DNA from: Nitrosomonas ureae
GTDB taxonomy: Bacteria > Pseudomonadota > Gammaproteobacteria > Burkholderiales > Nitrosomonadaceae
NCBI RefSeq assembly: GCF_900206265.1
Contig: NZ_LT907782.1
Location: 2,108,001 to 2,172,000, forward strand
Direction of reading: 5' to 3'
Length of the DNA: 64,000 nucleotides
A program made the translations under genes and the position numbers. Of this stretch, positions 1 to 11,942 are shown piece after piece. How positions within the stretch are numbered: the stretch's first letter is position 1; every line of letters begins with the position of its first letter. The notes below the pieces were generated by a model. It was not told the DNA's origin. It worked only from the letters and a program-made list of their open reading frames with translations, and did no database searches.

Positions 1-780
1 TTCGGCACTGGGAAACTGTCCAGCTTTGACAGCAATGACATAATTCTCCACCGCTGCCGGGATACTTTTGGCTTCAATCATGAAATCTTTGATGAAACGT
101 GGTTTTTTCCCTTGAGATAACCCTAACATATCGTGCAGTACCAGGACTTGTCCGGAACAGTTCTTGCCGGCGCCAATACCGATAGTAGGAATGGAAAGTG
201 TTTGCGTGATTTTTTCAGCCAGTTTGGCGGGTATGAGTTCCATAACCAGCATGCCTGCGCCCGATTTTTCGAGAAGTTTTGCTTCATCCAATAATAGCTT
301 GGCGGATTTCTCCGAATTACCCTGTAATTTATACCCACCCAGTTGATGGATGGATTGTGGAGTTAAGCCGATATGCGCGCAGACAGGTATACCGCGTCGG
401 GTTAGGAATTGAATGGTATCAGTCATGATGTGACCACCCTCAATTTTTATCATTTGAGCTCCTGCAGCAATAATTCTGCTGGCATTCTTAAAAGCGAGCT
501 GCGGTGAAACTTGATAGCTGCCGAAAGGCATGTCGGTGATAATGAGCACTTTGTCGGTGCCTCGTGCGACGCAGCGTGTGTGATAAATCATGTCATCGAG
601 CGTGACGGATAACGTCGTGTTTTCACCTTGTAAAACATTTCCCAATGAATCACCGACTAACAATGCATCTATGCCTGAGTTTTCCAGAATGCGTGCGAAA
701 GTTGCGTCATAGCATGTGAGAACAGCGATTTTTTCGTTGTTCTCAACCATTTTTTGCAGGGTAGCGAGTGAGGTTCTCAT
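1..780 (-). CDS. panB: 3-methyl-2-oxobutanoate hydroxymethyltransferase, 3' end cut by window edge
   Basis: First committed enzyme of pantothenate synthesis: it transfers a hydroxymethyl group from 5,10-methylene-THF to alpha-ketoisovalerate in the cytoplasm. The frame opens at the ATG at 780 and stays open to base 1, giving 260 residues, so only a few C-terminal residues of the usual roughly 264 should be missing. Visible PanB features are the start MRTSLATLQKM, VGDSLGN, the VLIITDMPFGSYQ segment, KIEGG and PTIGIGAGKNCSGQVLV. It follows folK by 54 bases on the same strand, so pcnB-folK-panB reads as one operon joining folate and pantothenate synthesis. Confidence 0.95.
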   Translation of the reverse strand, partial: MRTSLATLQKMVENNEKIAVLTCYDATFARILENSGIDALLVGDSLGNVLQGENTTLSVTLDDMIYHTRCVARGTDKVLIITDMPFGSYQVSPQLAFKNASRIIAAGAQMIKIEGGHIMTDTIQFLTRRGIPVCAHIGLTPQSIHQLGGYKLQGNSEKSAKLLLDEAKLLEKSGAGMLVMELIPAKLAEKITQTLSIPTIGIGAGKNCSGQVLVLHDMLGLSQGKKPRFIKDFMIEAKSIPAAVENYVIAVKAGQFPSAE

Positions 781-834
781 GCTTTTGTGTAGTGGTATTT
801 TGTGGAAAAATAAGCTTCAGATCGTGATGTTTTA

Positions 835-1323
835 TTATGAGTTGATTTTTAATAGTTCTTGATCTTTACATGCGGCAAGTAAGGGTGCAATGGGGCCATA
901 TCCCGGGATCTGGCAATCCGGAGCGATTTCTATCAGGGGTTGCAGTACAAATGCGCGGTGGATCATACGTGGATGCGGTATGATCAATCCGGCATCGTTG
1001 CATTGCAGTGCATCATACAGCAGTATGTCGAGATCCAGGGTGCGTGGCGCATTCAACGATTCACGCACGCGCCCCTGTTTGTGTTCGATAGCGAGCAACG
1101 CAGACAGTAAATCCAGCGGTGCAAGCCCGGTCTTGATCTGCGCTACAGCGTTGATGAAATCCGGTTGGTCCAGCCGTCCGACCGGCGCACTTCGATACAA
1201 CGACGAGTGTTTTATGAGTTGTGTGTCAGTAAGCCGCCCCAATTCATTAAAAGCGCGTTGTATCTGAGAAATCGGAGTTTCAAGATTACTTCCCAGGGCG
1301 ATAAAAACCAGTCCTTTTTCCAT
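835..1323 (-). CDS. folK: 2-amino-4-hydroxy-6-hydroxymethyldihydropteridine pyrophosphokinase
   Basis: HPPK of the folate pathway; it moves pyrophosphate from ATP to 6-hydroxymethyl-7,8-dihydropterin. The 162 residues match the family length. The N-terminal FIALGSNLE and the signature RTLDLDILLYD (residues about 93-103), which supplies the paired Mg-binding aspartates, are intact, as is the IPHPRMIHRAFVLQPL region. The ATG at 1323 lies 18 bases after the pcnB stop, indicating co-transcription with pcnB upstream and panB downstream. Confidence 0.95.
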   Translation of the reverse strand: MEKGLVFIALGSNLETPISQIQRAFNELGRLTDTQLIKHSSLYRSAPVGRLDQPDFINAVAQIKTGLAPLDLLSALLAIEHKQGRVRESLNAPRTLDLDILLYDALQCNDAGLIIPHPRMIHRAFVLQPLIEIAPDCQIPGYGPIAPLLAACKDQELLKINS

Positions 1324-1341
1324 TGATATGAGATTTATAGT

Positions 1342-2730
1342 TTAAGTGTCCGAGTTGTCGACGGTGTTTTCAAGGGGATGAGCAGAGTTGGAGGATGATT
1401 TTTTGCGGCTGCGTTTTTTTCTCCCTTTTTTGAGGGTTGTTTGCTTGGGTAACATTTTTTCACGTTCGGCATTGTCTGCGGATAAAAATGCTTTCCACCA
1501 TTCTCCGAATTCGGTACTGAGCTCACCGCTTTCGCAACGTAGCAACATAAAATCATAGGCGGCGCGAAACCGTGGATGAGCAAGCAGACGGAAAGGCTTA
1601 CGTCCGATGCGTGCTTCGAAACGTGGTTGCATTGCCCAAATTTCCTGTATTACTGCATCAAAGCGGCGGGGAATCGCCAATTTTTTACGTTGTAGCGAAA
1701 GAATGTGATTCATTGCTTCAAACAAAGCAGGCAATGGCTTTTCTCCGGATGCTTGGAGTGAATTCCAGTGTGACAGTACTTCATGCCATAACAATATGGC
1801 AAAAAGAAACCCCGGCGAGACCGGCTTATTTTGCCTGACCCGTTCATCAGTATTTTTCAGTGCGATAGTGATAAAACGCTCGCCCAAGGGCTGTTCCAAG
1901 ATGACATCGAGCATGGGTAATAGGCCGTGATGTAAGCCGCGCATGCGCAATTCAACGACACAGGCTAAAGCGTGTCCAGAGAGTAGCAATTTCAGCATTT
2001 CATCAAACAAGCGGGACGGCGGCACATTTTGCAGTAAAGGCGCCAGATCGCCGATCGGTTTTGCAGTTTGCGCATCAATTTGCATATCCAGCTTTGTAGC
2101 CAAGCGCACCGCCCGTAACAGGCGTATCGGGTCCTCGCGGAAGCGTTGTACCGGATCCCCGATAATGCGCATTCTTCTGGCCTTGATATCTTCGTAGCCA
2201 TGCAGGTAATCCAGAATTTCTTCTTTGACAGGATCATAAAACAATGCATTGACCGTAAAATCACGGCGCATTGCGTCTTCTTCCTGACTACCAAAAACAT
2301 TGTCGTGTAACAAGCGGCCATGCTGATCGATCGACTGCTTAAACGCCGGATCTTCATTCTCATCCGGTGAAGGCCCTCGAAAAGTCGATACTTCCACAGT
2401 TTCCGCGCCACACATTACATGTACCAAGCGAAAGCGTCGTCCGATAATGCGCGAGCGGCGAAAAATTTTATGAACTTCTTCAGGCGTTGCATTGGTTGCA
2501 ACATCGAAATCTTTCGGCACCAATCCCAATAACAAATCGCGTACCGCGCCTCCGACGAGATAAGCGGAAAATCCGGCCTGCTGTAAATTGAGGGCAATTT
2601 TTAATGTGCAGGGGGTAATTTGGTTAGATCGGATTCCATGATGCTTGCTAGCAATAATATTCAGCTTTGTCAGCGATTCGGGGGCAGATGCTTTACGATT
2701 AAATACCTTGCGGAGAAGTTTACGGATCAT
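1342..2730 (-). CDS. pcnB: poly(A) polymerase I
   Basis: Adds 3' poly(A) tails that mark RNA for decay. The 462 residues contain the class II nucleotidyltransferase head: YLVGGAVRDLLLG, then the catalytic KDFDVATNATPEEV with its Asp pair, and the RRSRIIGRRFRLVHV segment that helps separate PcnB from CCA-adding enzymes. GDPVQRFREDPIRLLRAVR follows. The C-terminus is strongly basic (KKGRKKRSRKKSS), as usual for PcnB. It is the first gene of the pcnB-folK-panB set. CCA-adding enzyme is the alternative, but the length and basic tail favour PcnB. Confidence 0.93.
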   Translation of the reverse strand: MIRKLLRKVFNRKASAPESLTKLNIIASKHHGIRSNQITPCTLKIALNLQQAGFSAYLVGGAVRDLLLGLVPKDFDVATNATPEEVHKIFRRSRIIGRRFRLVHVMCGAETVEVSTFRGPSPDENEDPAFKQSIDQHGRLLHDNVFGSQEEDAMRRDFTVNALFYDPVKEEILDYLHGYEDIKARRMRIIGDPVQRFREDPIRLLRAVRLATKLDMQIDAQTAKPIGDLAPLLQNVPPSRLFDEMLKLLLSGHALACVVELRMRGLHHGLLPMLDVILEQPLGERFITIALKNTDERVRQNKPVSPGFLFAILLWHEVLSHWNSLQASGEKPLPALFEAMNHILSLQRKKLAIPRRFDAVIQEIWAMQPRFEARIGRKPFRLLAHPRFRAAYDFMLLRCESGELSTEFGEWWKAFLSADNAEREKMLPKQTTLKKGRKKRSRKKSSSNSAHPLENTVDNSDT

Positions 2731-2821
2731 TGCGATAATTGAATGTATTCGATGCTTATTATTGAGTTAACGAATAACCGCTTTGTATATATGGGTGACC
2801 ATAACGAGCTTGTAAAATTGA

Positions 2822-3121
2822 TGAAGCTGGCCGATAAGCCGGGTTCTGTCGTGGACAGTCATTCCTCTAGTTGCGCAGTTACCTGTGCACTCAAGCAACC
2901 TACCCGCAGGCTCCGCGAGCCGCATCATTGCCTGCCTATTTGGTCTTGCTCCGGATGGAGGTTACCGCGTTTCACCGTAACTGAATACGCTCGTCTCTGT
3001 GGCCCTGTTCCTCACCTTACGGTGGACGGCTGTTAGCCGTCATCCTGCTCTGTGGAGCCCGGACTTTCCTCCCCCTGTGTTCAAGAAGAACACCAGGCGG
3101 CGACTGTCTGACCAGCTTCGT
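2822..3121 (-). ncRNA. rnpB: RNase P RNA, bacterial class A
   Basis: Ribozyme subunit of RNase P, which matures tRNA 5' ends. Read on the minus strand, the 5' end carries GAAGCTGGTCAGACAGTCGC. The universally conserved GAGGAAAGTCCGGGCTCC, the GGGTAGG and GCTTGAG blocks, and the 3' segment ACAGAACCCGGCTTATCGG follow. The two ends can pair to form P1. The length near 300 bases is slightly short for class A. It lies just upstream of pcnB on the same strand. Open frames over this block are accidental. Confidence 0.96.
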
Positions 3122-3369
3122 CGGTTATTCTATCATTTGCAAAAATGATCGGTTGGGGAAATAATTGGTCTCAAGACTTTTACGCTTGCCTTTGAAATGA
3201 ATGAATTATAAATTTTTCATTCGAATTAAAAATAAGGTATTTTAAAAGAGAGCCTGTTGCAATCGTTTTTGGTTGATTTGATATTTACCGCAAAGCATGT
3301 TTCCATGTTCAGTCGGATTAGCTCCTTTTCCCAAAGATCACGCATCTTTTATCACTATTAATTATATCT

Positions 3370-6300
3370 ATGCTATTGAAATACTTCTCTCGTTTAGCGC
3401 TGTTTTTTCTGCTTCTGTGCAGCACATCAGCAGGACTGTTTTTGTTTACTGGCAGCGTTTACGCAAAAACACAGTCATCGGCTATTAAAGCCATCGATAC
3501 CGCGCGCGTAGCGGTCGATCGCAGCAAGATGGAAGAAACGCAACGGCAAGCCGCCATTAATCATCTGGATGCCGCTAAAGCGGATGAACAGGAAGCTGAG
3601 ATATTGAAAGAACGCTTGGCTACATTACAGGCTGAGACGGCAGATCAGCCGGCACGGATGGAGCGCCTGAATAAAGCATTGGCAACAAATCATGAGCAGG
3701 AGCTGCTCGAATGGTCCAAACGTATTCCGGCTGACGCGGATGGGGAAACGTTGGAACAGATTCTGGAACAGGAACGCACTATCATCACCGATCTGCATGC
3801 GCAGATCAATGCAGCGGGTACTGATCTTGCCTTGATATTATCACGTCCGGCTCAAGCGGCGGATGAAATCGCCACATTGCGCCGTCGCATCGAAGAATTA
3901 TCCGTTTCGATCGTTGCTCAAAAAGATGAACCCGCAGCATTGTTTGAAGCCCGGCGTCTGCATCGTCTGAGTGAACAACGGCGGTTACAAATCACGCTGG
4001 AATTGCGTCTTGCCGAGCAGGATACCGCCACGCAACGTCAGCGTTTGCATGAGCTATCACTACGTGAACTGCGGTACCGGCTGGATTTGCATGAAGAGCG
4101 GATAAAGCATTTGCAGCAACGTATTACCAGTCGAGGCCGATATGAACTGGAGTCACTGATCGGACAATTGATTAAACGTGAAAAAGAGCTGGCAGGGGGC
4201 AACACTGTAGCGGCGGAAGCGGCCACAGTGAATCGTAAAACGGGTGAGGAACTTCTCCAGCAAAACGAACAATTGGCTCGGGATCGCGCTGCTTTGGTCC
4301 GGATCGAGCAAGCGCGTGAACGCATTGCAGTAACTTTAAGCGACACGCGTATCCGGCTTGACGTCGGTGGTACCAGCGAACGTGTTGGCCGCTGGTTATG
4401 GGGTGAACGGCGGCAGCTGGAATCTTTGACTCGCCTAAAAATACACTTGGAAAAGATTCGTAATGATCTGGCCGATCTGCGGCTGGAGCGAGTAATGCTG
4501 AGCGAGCAGCAGCGCAGCTTGCTGGATATCGACAATGCCGCAGACGCGTTGGTAGAGACACCCACAGGAGCGGATGATGATGCGCATGTTGATGAAGTCG
4601 CACAGAATTTATTGTTTCCTTTATTGCGCAAACGTACCGAACTGTTGGCATTATTGGAACCTTTGCTGCAGCGGCGTATTTCAGCTTTGGAAAAAAGCGA
4701 GCAAGCGCTGCAGGAGCAAATTTATAATGTTCAGGAACTACAGCAGATGCTGGAGCGGTATTTGTTGTGGATTCCCAGTCATGGCGTAATTAATGGCGAT
4801 TGGCTGCAACGTTTACCCGAGGGATTGTATGATCTGATTAAACCATCGCGTTTCCTCACCACGATGGAGTTAAGCCTGCGCAGCTTTCATCAACAGCCGC
4901 TTCCGTGGATCGGTAGCTTACTGCTGGTATTGATCTTGCTGCTGCTCCGGCGCCGCGCACCCGGGCGTATCGAAACTTTGGCAGTGGATACCAGCCGGAT
5001 TCGCCAGGACAGCTATTCCGCTACGCTTAAAACGTTGGGGTGGACCTTGCTGGCTGTTTTACCCGGCCCGGTGATGCTGATATTGTTAGGACAATTGCTA
5101 CAAGGCATTGGTAATCCTGGACGTTTTAGCCATTCCATGGGTCAGGCTTGTATGTTGATGGCACTACCGTTGCTGATTGTGCAATTACTTTATTGGATCA
5201 GCAGGGAACAAGGTCTTGGTCATGCGCATTTCCGCTGGACCAAGCAACGCCGCGAGGCATTGCGTCAGTCGCTGCCGGGAATGGCTATTGTGGTGCTACC
5301 GTTATACTTCATCGGCTCGTTGGCATTTATCCGTAAGCTTGACCTGGCGATCGATGTGCAGGCGCGCCTGGCCATTTTGCTGAGCTGCGTGGTGCTTGCG
5401 TGGGTGCTTTGGCGCTTATTGGATGTAGGGCGGCTTTGGGTCATTCGCGGAGTAACCAGCGAACCATCAACTTTGCGCAAGCTATTGCGGGTGCTGCTTC
5501 CAATATCATTGCTGACGGTTGCAATTTTAGCGTTGACCGGTTATGTCTATACCGCAGGTATGATATTGCAGTCACTGATAGCCAGCTTTAGTGTGATTGT
5601 GATGGTGGCCATTGGAGTAGGGCTACTGGCACGCTGGTTTTTGCTCGGTGAGCGACGTCTGGCCCTGCATCGATTTGATGAGCGCCGCTTGGCAGCTGCT
5701 CAAGCTGCCGAAGAGTCCGGAGAGGCCATACCGGAACCGGAAGAAAATATTACTCTGGAACAAGTCAATACTCAGACGCGCCGCTTGTTGCGCGCCATTC
5801 GCTTAACGCTGCTTATACTGGGCTTGATCTGGGTATGGGCTGGCATCCTGCCTGCGGTTACCCGTCTGGATGAGATTGCCCTTTGGCATGTCAGTGAGGT
5901 GGGTGCTGATGGTGCTACGATCCAGCAATCAATCACATTGATTGCGGTATTGCTAGGTATCTTTGTTCTGGTTATGACGGTTATTGGAGCCAGAAATCTG
6001 CCGGGGTTGATCGAAATTAGCCTGTTGTCGCATATCCGCATCGATGCCGCTTCGCGTTATGCTATTACCAGCGTGTTGCGCTACACTATTGTGATAGGCG
6101 GCACCATCATAGGACTAGGTTTTCTAGGAATGCGCTGGTCGCAATTGCAATGGATGGCTGCAGCCTTGACGGTTGGGCTCGGCTTTGGTCTGCAGGAAAT
6201 TTTTGCCAATTTTGTGTCCGGTATCATTTTGTTGTTCGAGAGACCTTTTCGGGTTGGTGATGTAATCACGGTCGATGGTTTTACCGGCAGAGTTACCCGC

Positions 6301-6780
6301 ATTCGCACGCGAGCGACCACAGTTCTTGATCCGGATAACAAGGAAATCGTAATTCCCAATAAGACTTTTATCACCGGTCAACTGATCAACTGGACATTGA
6401 CTGACTCGATTACTCGTGTGGTCATTAAGGTAGGGGTCGCTTACGGGAGTGATACTAATAAAGTTCGTGAATTGCTATTGCAAGCTGCCAGAGAAGATGA
6501 ACGAGTACTGGCAGAGCCGGAGCCAACATGTTGTTTTCTTGCTTTTGGCGCAAGTTCTCTTGATTTTGAGCTGCGTATATTCGTTAATACCTTAATTCAC
6601 CGACTGGAAGTTCAGGATGCCCTCAACACGCGAATTACTACATTATTTGCTGAACATAATATTGATATTGCCTTTCCTCAGCTCGACCTGCATGTGCGGG
6701 ATCTGCCTTCCGGATTAATCCGGAGTCAAGCTCCGGCAACTATAAAGAATGAAGAAGCGAAGACAGATCAATCTTTGTGA
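3370..6780 (+). CDS. MscK/MscM-type large mechanosensitive channel
   Basis: Inner-membrane channel that opens under membrane tension and releases solutes on hypo-osmotic shock. The 1136 residues match the large MscS relatives (E. coli MscK and MscM are about 1100). An N-terminal signal peptide is followed by a long charged coiled-coil periplasmic region (about residues 40-480, rich in E, R, L and Q). About ten membrane segments follow, then the MscS pore and beta domain: TVGLGFGLQEIFANFVSG, ERPFRVGDVITVDG, then IVIPNKTFITGQLINWTL. It stands alone, divergent from rnpB and convergent with the tolC-like gene 26 bases downstream. Whether it is the K+-gated MscK or MscM cannot be told from sequence. 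Confidence 0.9.
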   Translation: MLLKYFSRLALFFLLLCSTSAGLFLFTGSVYAKTQSSAIKAIDTARVAVDRSKMEETQRQAAINHLDAAKADEQEAEILKERLATLQAETADQPARMERLNKALATNHEQELLEWSKRIPADADGETLEQILEQERTIITDLHAQINAAGTDLALILSRPAQAADEIATLRRRIEELSVSIVAQKDEPAALFEARRLHRLSEQRRLQITLELRLAEQDTATQRQRLHELSLRELRYRLDLHEERIKHLQQRITSRGRYELESLIGQLIKREKELAGGNTVAAEAATVNRKTGEELLQQNEQLARDRAALVRIEQARERIAVTLSDTRIRLDVGGTSERVGRWLWGERRQLESLTRLKIHLEKIRNDLADLRLERVMLSEQQRSLLDIDNAADALVETPTGADDDAHVDEVAQNLLFPLLRKRTELLALLEPLLQRRISALEKSEQALQEQIYNVQELQQMLERYLLWIPSHGVINGDWLQRLPEGLYDLIKPSRFLTTMELSLRSFHQQPLPWIGSLLLVLILLLLRRRAPGRIETLAVDTSRIRQDSYSATLKTLGWTLLAVLPGPVMLILLGQLLQGIGNPGRFSHSMGQACMLMALPLLIVQLLYWISREQGLGHAHFRWTKQRREALRQSLPGMAIVVLPLYFIGSLAFIRKLDLAIDVQARLAILLSCVVLAWVLWRLLDVGRLWVIRGVTSEPSTLRKLLRVLLPISLLTVAILALTGYVYTAGMILQSLIASFSVIVMVAIGVGLLARWFLLGERRLALHRFDERRLAAAQAAEESGEAIPEPEENITLEQVNTQTRRLLRAIRLTLLILGLIWVWAGILPAVTRLDEIALWHVSEVGADGATIQQSITLIAVLLGIFVLVMTVIGARNLPGLIEISLLSHIRIDAASRYAITSVLRYTIVIGGTIIGLGFLGMRWSQLQWMAAALTVGLGFGLQEIFANFVSGIILLFERPFRVGDVITVDGFTGRVTRIRTRATTVLDPDNKEIVIPNKTFITGQLINWTLTDSITRVVIKVGVAYGSDTNKVRELLLQAAREDERVLAEPEPTCCFLAFGASSLDFELRIFVNTLIHRLEVQDALNTRITTLFAEHNIDIAFPQLDLHVRDLPSGLIRSQAPATIKNEEAKTDQSL

Positions 6781-6806
6781 AAATCACTATTTTGAAAGGT
6801 AGCCAA

Positions 6807-8162
6807 TTACTGGGTGAGCATTGCGTTAATTCGTATGAGCGTATCCTCATCCAGTTCACCGGCCTCTGCGCTCAGGCGTAGTCTTGACATCAGATAGCCG
6901 TGATACGCCTTGGCCAGATCGCGCTTGGCAGAATAGAGTTGTTGCTGTGCATTCAGCACATCGACTTCGGTTCTGACACCGACTTCTTGTCCAAGCATGG
7001 TGGAATCCAATTGACTTTGGCTGGAGATCAACGCTTGCTTGAGCGCTTTAACCTGAGCAATGCCATTGGTTACATTGAGAAATTGCTGGCGGGCTTGTAA
7101 GATGGTATTGCGCCGGATGGTTTCCAGATCATGTAAGGCCCGATTCTGGTTCGCCAGCGCTTCACGGACACGGGATTGTACAGAAAATCCCTGAAACAGA
7201 GGGACATTAAGCTGGACACCGATGGACTTGGAAATCAGATCGATGCCGCGGCCGGTAATCGCGCCACCGACACCCGTTTGATCACTGTATTGTGCGACCA
7301 GATCCACGGTGGGGTAATGCTGTGACCAGATTCTCTTTACTTCCTGAGTAGCGATTTCATACGCCGCCTGTTGAATTTTTAATGCAAAGTTTTTTTCTTC
7401 AGCGGCATGAACCCATTCATCCATGCCGGTGTAAGTTAATTTGTCCAGGTCTGAAGCAATTTCCTTTGCATTCATCAGATTTTCAGGAAAACGATCAATA
7501 ATCCCTTGTAGCGTGCGTTTGCGAATTTCCAGTGCATTACGCGCAGCAATTTCCTGTGATGCAGTGAGATCATGCCGTGCCTGTGCCTCGTTGGTGTCTA
7601 CGATAGTGGATACGCCCACTTCAAAATTGCGTTTGGCTTGTTCGAGTTGCCTCAGAATGGCTGTTTTTTGCGCTTCGGCGACCTCAACATCGATTTGCGC
7701 ATCCAATACGTCAAAATATGCCTGAGCGACACGCAAAATCAAATCTTGTCCGGCTACGATAAATTGTGCATCAGCTCTGCTGACTTCAGTTTTTGATTGC
7801 TGATAGATCACAATATTTTCCATCCGGAACAACGGTTGCGTGGCGGTTATCGTTACGCCACGGGATTGAATGGTGACCGGCGCAGGATCGATGTTGCTGT
7901 TCGTTGCGGAGCTGATTAAGCTGCCTGCGTTCACCTCTTGAACGGTGCGTGACCCTGTGAGCGTGATGGTGGGTAAAAACCCGGCTCTGCCTTGTACCAA
8001 TTTTTCCTGTGTCGCCTGATAAGCTGCTCGGGCTGAGCGATATTGCGAGTCTTGCGCCAACGCTTCTTGATAAACACTCATCAGATCCGCAGCCTGCAGC
8101 GTGGAGATAGAAAGTGATAAGGCGCCTATCGAGAGAGCAAAAACCAATGACAAGAATTTCAT
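6807..8162 (-). CDS. tolC: TolC-family outer membrane channel protein
   Basis: Trimeric outer-membrane/periplasmic exit duct for type I secretion and efflux pumps. The 451 residues start with a signal peptide ending near LQAADL. They show the duplicated OEP pattern: SARAAYQATQEKLVQGRAGFLP in the first half and YEIATQEVKRIWSQHYPTVDLVAQYSD in the second. Long helical heptad segments lie between. There is no lipobox, unlike the second OEP protein at 27711. It lies 88 bases behind the pcm-like gene, a common betaproteobacterial pairing. TolC by family; the cognate pump is not identified here. Confidence 0.88.
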   Translation of the reverse strand: MKFLSLVFALSIGALSLSISTLQAADLMSVYQEALAQDSQYRSARAAYQATQEKLVQGRAGFLPTITLTGSRTVQEVNAGSLISSATNSNIDPAPVTIQSRGVTITATQPLFRMENIVIYQQSKTEVSRADAQFIVAGQDLILRVAQAYFDVLDAQIDVEVAEAQKTAILRQLEQAKRNFEVGVSTIVDTNEAQARHDLTASQEIAARNALEIRKRTLQGIIDRFPENLMNAKEIASDLDKLTYTGMDEWVHAAEEKNFALKIQQAAYEIATQEVKRIWSQHYPTVDLVAQYSDQTGVGGAITGRGIDLISKSIGVQLNVPLFQGFSVQSRVREALANQNRALHDLETIRRNTILQARQQFLNVTNGIAQVKALKQALISSQSQLDSTMLGQEVGVRTEVDVLNAQQQLYSAKRDLAKAYHGYLMSRLRLSAEAGELDEDTLIRINAMLTQ

Positions 8163-8250
8163 GGATGGTTCCGATATAAATCCGGAGTTGATGAAGATTC
8201 GGCAATGAATGGATCGCTATGTTCGATGACAGACGTAATTGCTTCGATAC

Positions 8251-8904
8251 TCAAAAGGTAAACCTTGATGGTTGCTGCGCATTGATAAACGGAACCGTAC
8301 TGGTTTCAAACAACACGGTAGTGGTAAATTCACCGGGAGCCACGCAAGTGATCAATAAGGCCTCCATGACCGGATCTTCACCCACTATCGCAAACAGCCG
8401 TCCCCCCGGATTCAGACTGTTTTTAAAGGCATCGGGTAAAACCGGCGTGGATGCGGTCAGTACAATGACATCGTAGGGTTCATGCTGAGGCCAGCTGCGG
8501 GCTGCATCGCCTTGTTCCAAAGTGACGTTGGTAATCCCGTGCGCTTTGAGGTTTTTTTCCGCCATTGCTTTCAGTTCGGGGATGATTTCAACACTATAGA
8601 CATGCGCGCCTTTGTCAGCCAGAAGTGCTGTCATGTACCCGCTGCCGCTGCCGACTTCGAGGATTTTGTCAGTTTTCCGGATATGTAGTTCCTGCAATAT
8701 GCGCGCTTCCATTTTCGGCGTCAGCATGACTTGTCCAAAACCCAATGGAACTTCCATATCGACAAAAGCCATCGCAAGATTTTCCGCAGGCACGAATTCT
8801 TCACGTTTTATTTTGTACAACAAATCAAGCACAGTATCATCCAGGACATACCATGTGCGGATTTGCTGTGCCACCATATTAAATCGCGTTTGCTCAAGAT
8901 CCAT
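8251..8904 (-). CDS. protein-L-isoaspartate O-methyltransferase family protein
   Basis: PCMT-family SAM methyltransferase; classical members methylate isoaspartyl residues in damaged proteins. The 217 residues include the family start FNMVAQQIRTWYVLD, a REEFVP segment, the SAM-binding EVGSGSGYMTALLAD and DVIVLTAS. The usual post-I PCMT motif is less exact, and TolC-linked PCMT proteins form their own branch, so isoaspartate repair is inferred, not shown. It is divergent from the thiC riboswitch and likely co-transcribed with tolC. Confidence 0.8.
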   Translation of the reverse strand: MDLEQTRFNMVAQQIRTWYVLDDTVLDLLYKIKREEFVPAENLAMAFVDMEVPLGFGQVMLTPKMEARILQELHIRKTDKILEVGSGSGYMTALLADKGAHVYSVEIIPELKAMAEKNLKAHGITNVTLEQGDAARSWPQHEPYDVIVLTASTPVLPDAFKNSLNPGGRLFAIVGEDPVMEALLITCVAPGEFTTTVLFETSTVPFINAQQPSRFTF

Positions 8905-8969
8905 TTCTATTCCATATTGTTAAATTAACTTTAGACTTGCAATTATTTCACATTTCCATTAGCTTCACA

Positions 8970-11007
<2,038 letters not shown>

Positions 11008-11052
11008 TCACGCTGTCCCCGATCAAATTGATATAACCCAACAAACACGCCG

Positions 11053-11877
11053 ATGGATTTCATATTATTGTTTAAAGCGCTGATCCTCGGCGTGGTTGAA
11101 GGATTGACCGAATTTCTGCCGATTTCTTCCACTGGCCATTTGATTTTGTTCGGCGATTTACTTGATTTTAACGATGATAAAAGCAAGGTGTTTACCATTG
11201 CGATACAACTGGGCGCCATTCTGGCCGTGTGCTGGGAATATCGTAAGAAAATAGCGGGTATCGTGAGGGGGATCGGTTCAGATGCTTCATCCAATCGATT
11301 TGTGCTGAACCTGTTCATTGCGTTCATGCCTGCAGCCGTCATGGGTTTGCTGTTTATTGATGTGATCAAGCAATATTTGTTTAATCCCTTATCAGTGGCT
11401 ACGGCGCTCGTCATCGGCGGTGTGGTGATTTTATGGGCGGAGCGCAGGGATCATGTAATTGATGTGGAACAGATCGATGACATGGATTGGAAACACGCGC
11501 TGAAAGTGGGTATGGCCCAATGTCTGGCGCTGATTCCAGGCACATCGCGCTCGGGAGCGACCATTATTGGCGGTTTGCTTTTCGGTTTGTCGCGCAAAGC
11601 TGCCGCCGAGTTTTCTTTTTTCCTGGCCATCCCCATCATGTTCGCCGCTACTTTTTATGATGTCTATAAAAACCGCGCAATCCTGGAATGGGGTGATATA
11701 AGTATGTTCGCTGTCGGCTTCCTGGGTGCATTCTTCAGCGCACTCGTGGCGATCCGCGGACTCATACGCTTCATCAGCAATCATGATTTCACCGTTTTTG
11801 CGTGGTACCGCATCGTGTTTGGTATTGTCATTCTGGTTACCGCGTATACCGGTGTGATTGGCTGGTCGGAAATGTAA
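11053..11877 (+). CDS. uppP: undecaprenyl-diphosphate phosphatase
   Basis: Integral membrane enzyme (BacA family) that recycles undecaprenyl pyrophosphate to the monophosphate carrier for peptidoglycan synthesis; overproduction gives bacitracin resistance. The 274 residues contain both signature blocks, [16 protein letters not shown] near the N-terminus and [13 protein letters not shown] around residue 160, with about eight hydrophobic segments. It stands 45 bases after thiC and ends before a strong hairpin at 11913. Confidence 0.95.
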   Translation: MDFILLFKALILGVVEGLTEFLPISSTGHLILFGDLLDFNDDKSKVFTIAIQLGAILAVCWEYRKKIAGIVRGIGSDASSNRFVLNLFIAFMPAAVMGLLFIDVIKQYLFNPLSVATALVIGGVVILWAERRDHVIDVEQIDDMDWKHALKVGMAQCLALIPGTSRSGATIIGGLLFGLSRKAAAEFSFFLAIPIMFAATFYDVYKNRAILEWGDISMFAVGFLGAFFSALVAIRGLIRFISNHDFTVFAWYRIVFGIVILVTAYTGVIGWSEM

Positions 11878-11912
11878 AGTATGACGAGATAATTAATTTG
11901 AAGAAATAAAAT

Positions 11913-11932
11913 CTCGGGAGCAACCTCCCGAG
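11913..11932. terminator. bidirectional hairpin between uppP and the rhodanese gene
   Basis: Perfect 8-bp stem CTCGGGAG/CTCCCGAG with the loop CAAC between two convergent genes. On the plus strand it is followed by TAGGCTTATTTTA, on the minus strand by ATTTTATTTC, so it can terminate both transcripts. Confidence 0.8.
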
Positions 11933-11942
11933 TAGGCTTATT

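Noticed and set aside
2743-3036. Open frame of 97 codons on the plus strand
   Set aside because: It lies across the RNase P RNA, whose conserved blocks explain the sequence.
4038-4651. Two overlapping antisense frames in the mechanosensitive channel gene
   Set aside because: They are shadows of the coiled-coil coding region, and their Ser/Arg-rich products have no recognisable domain.
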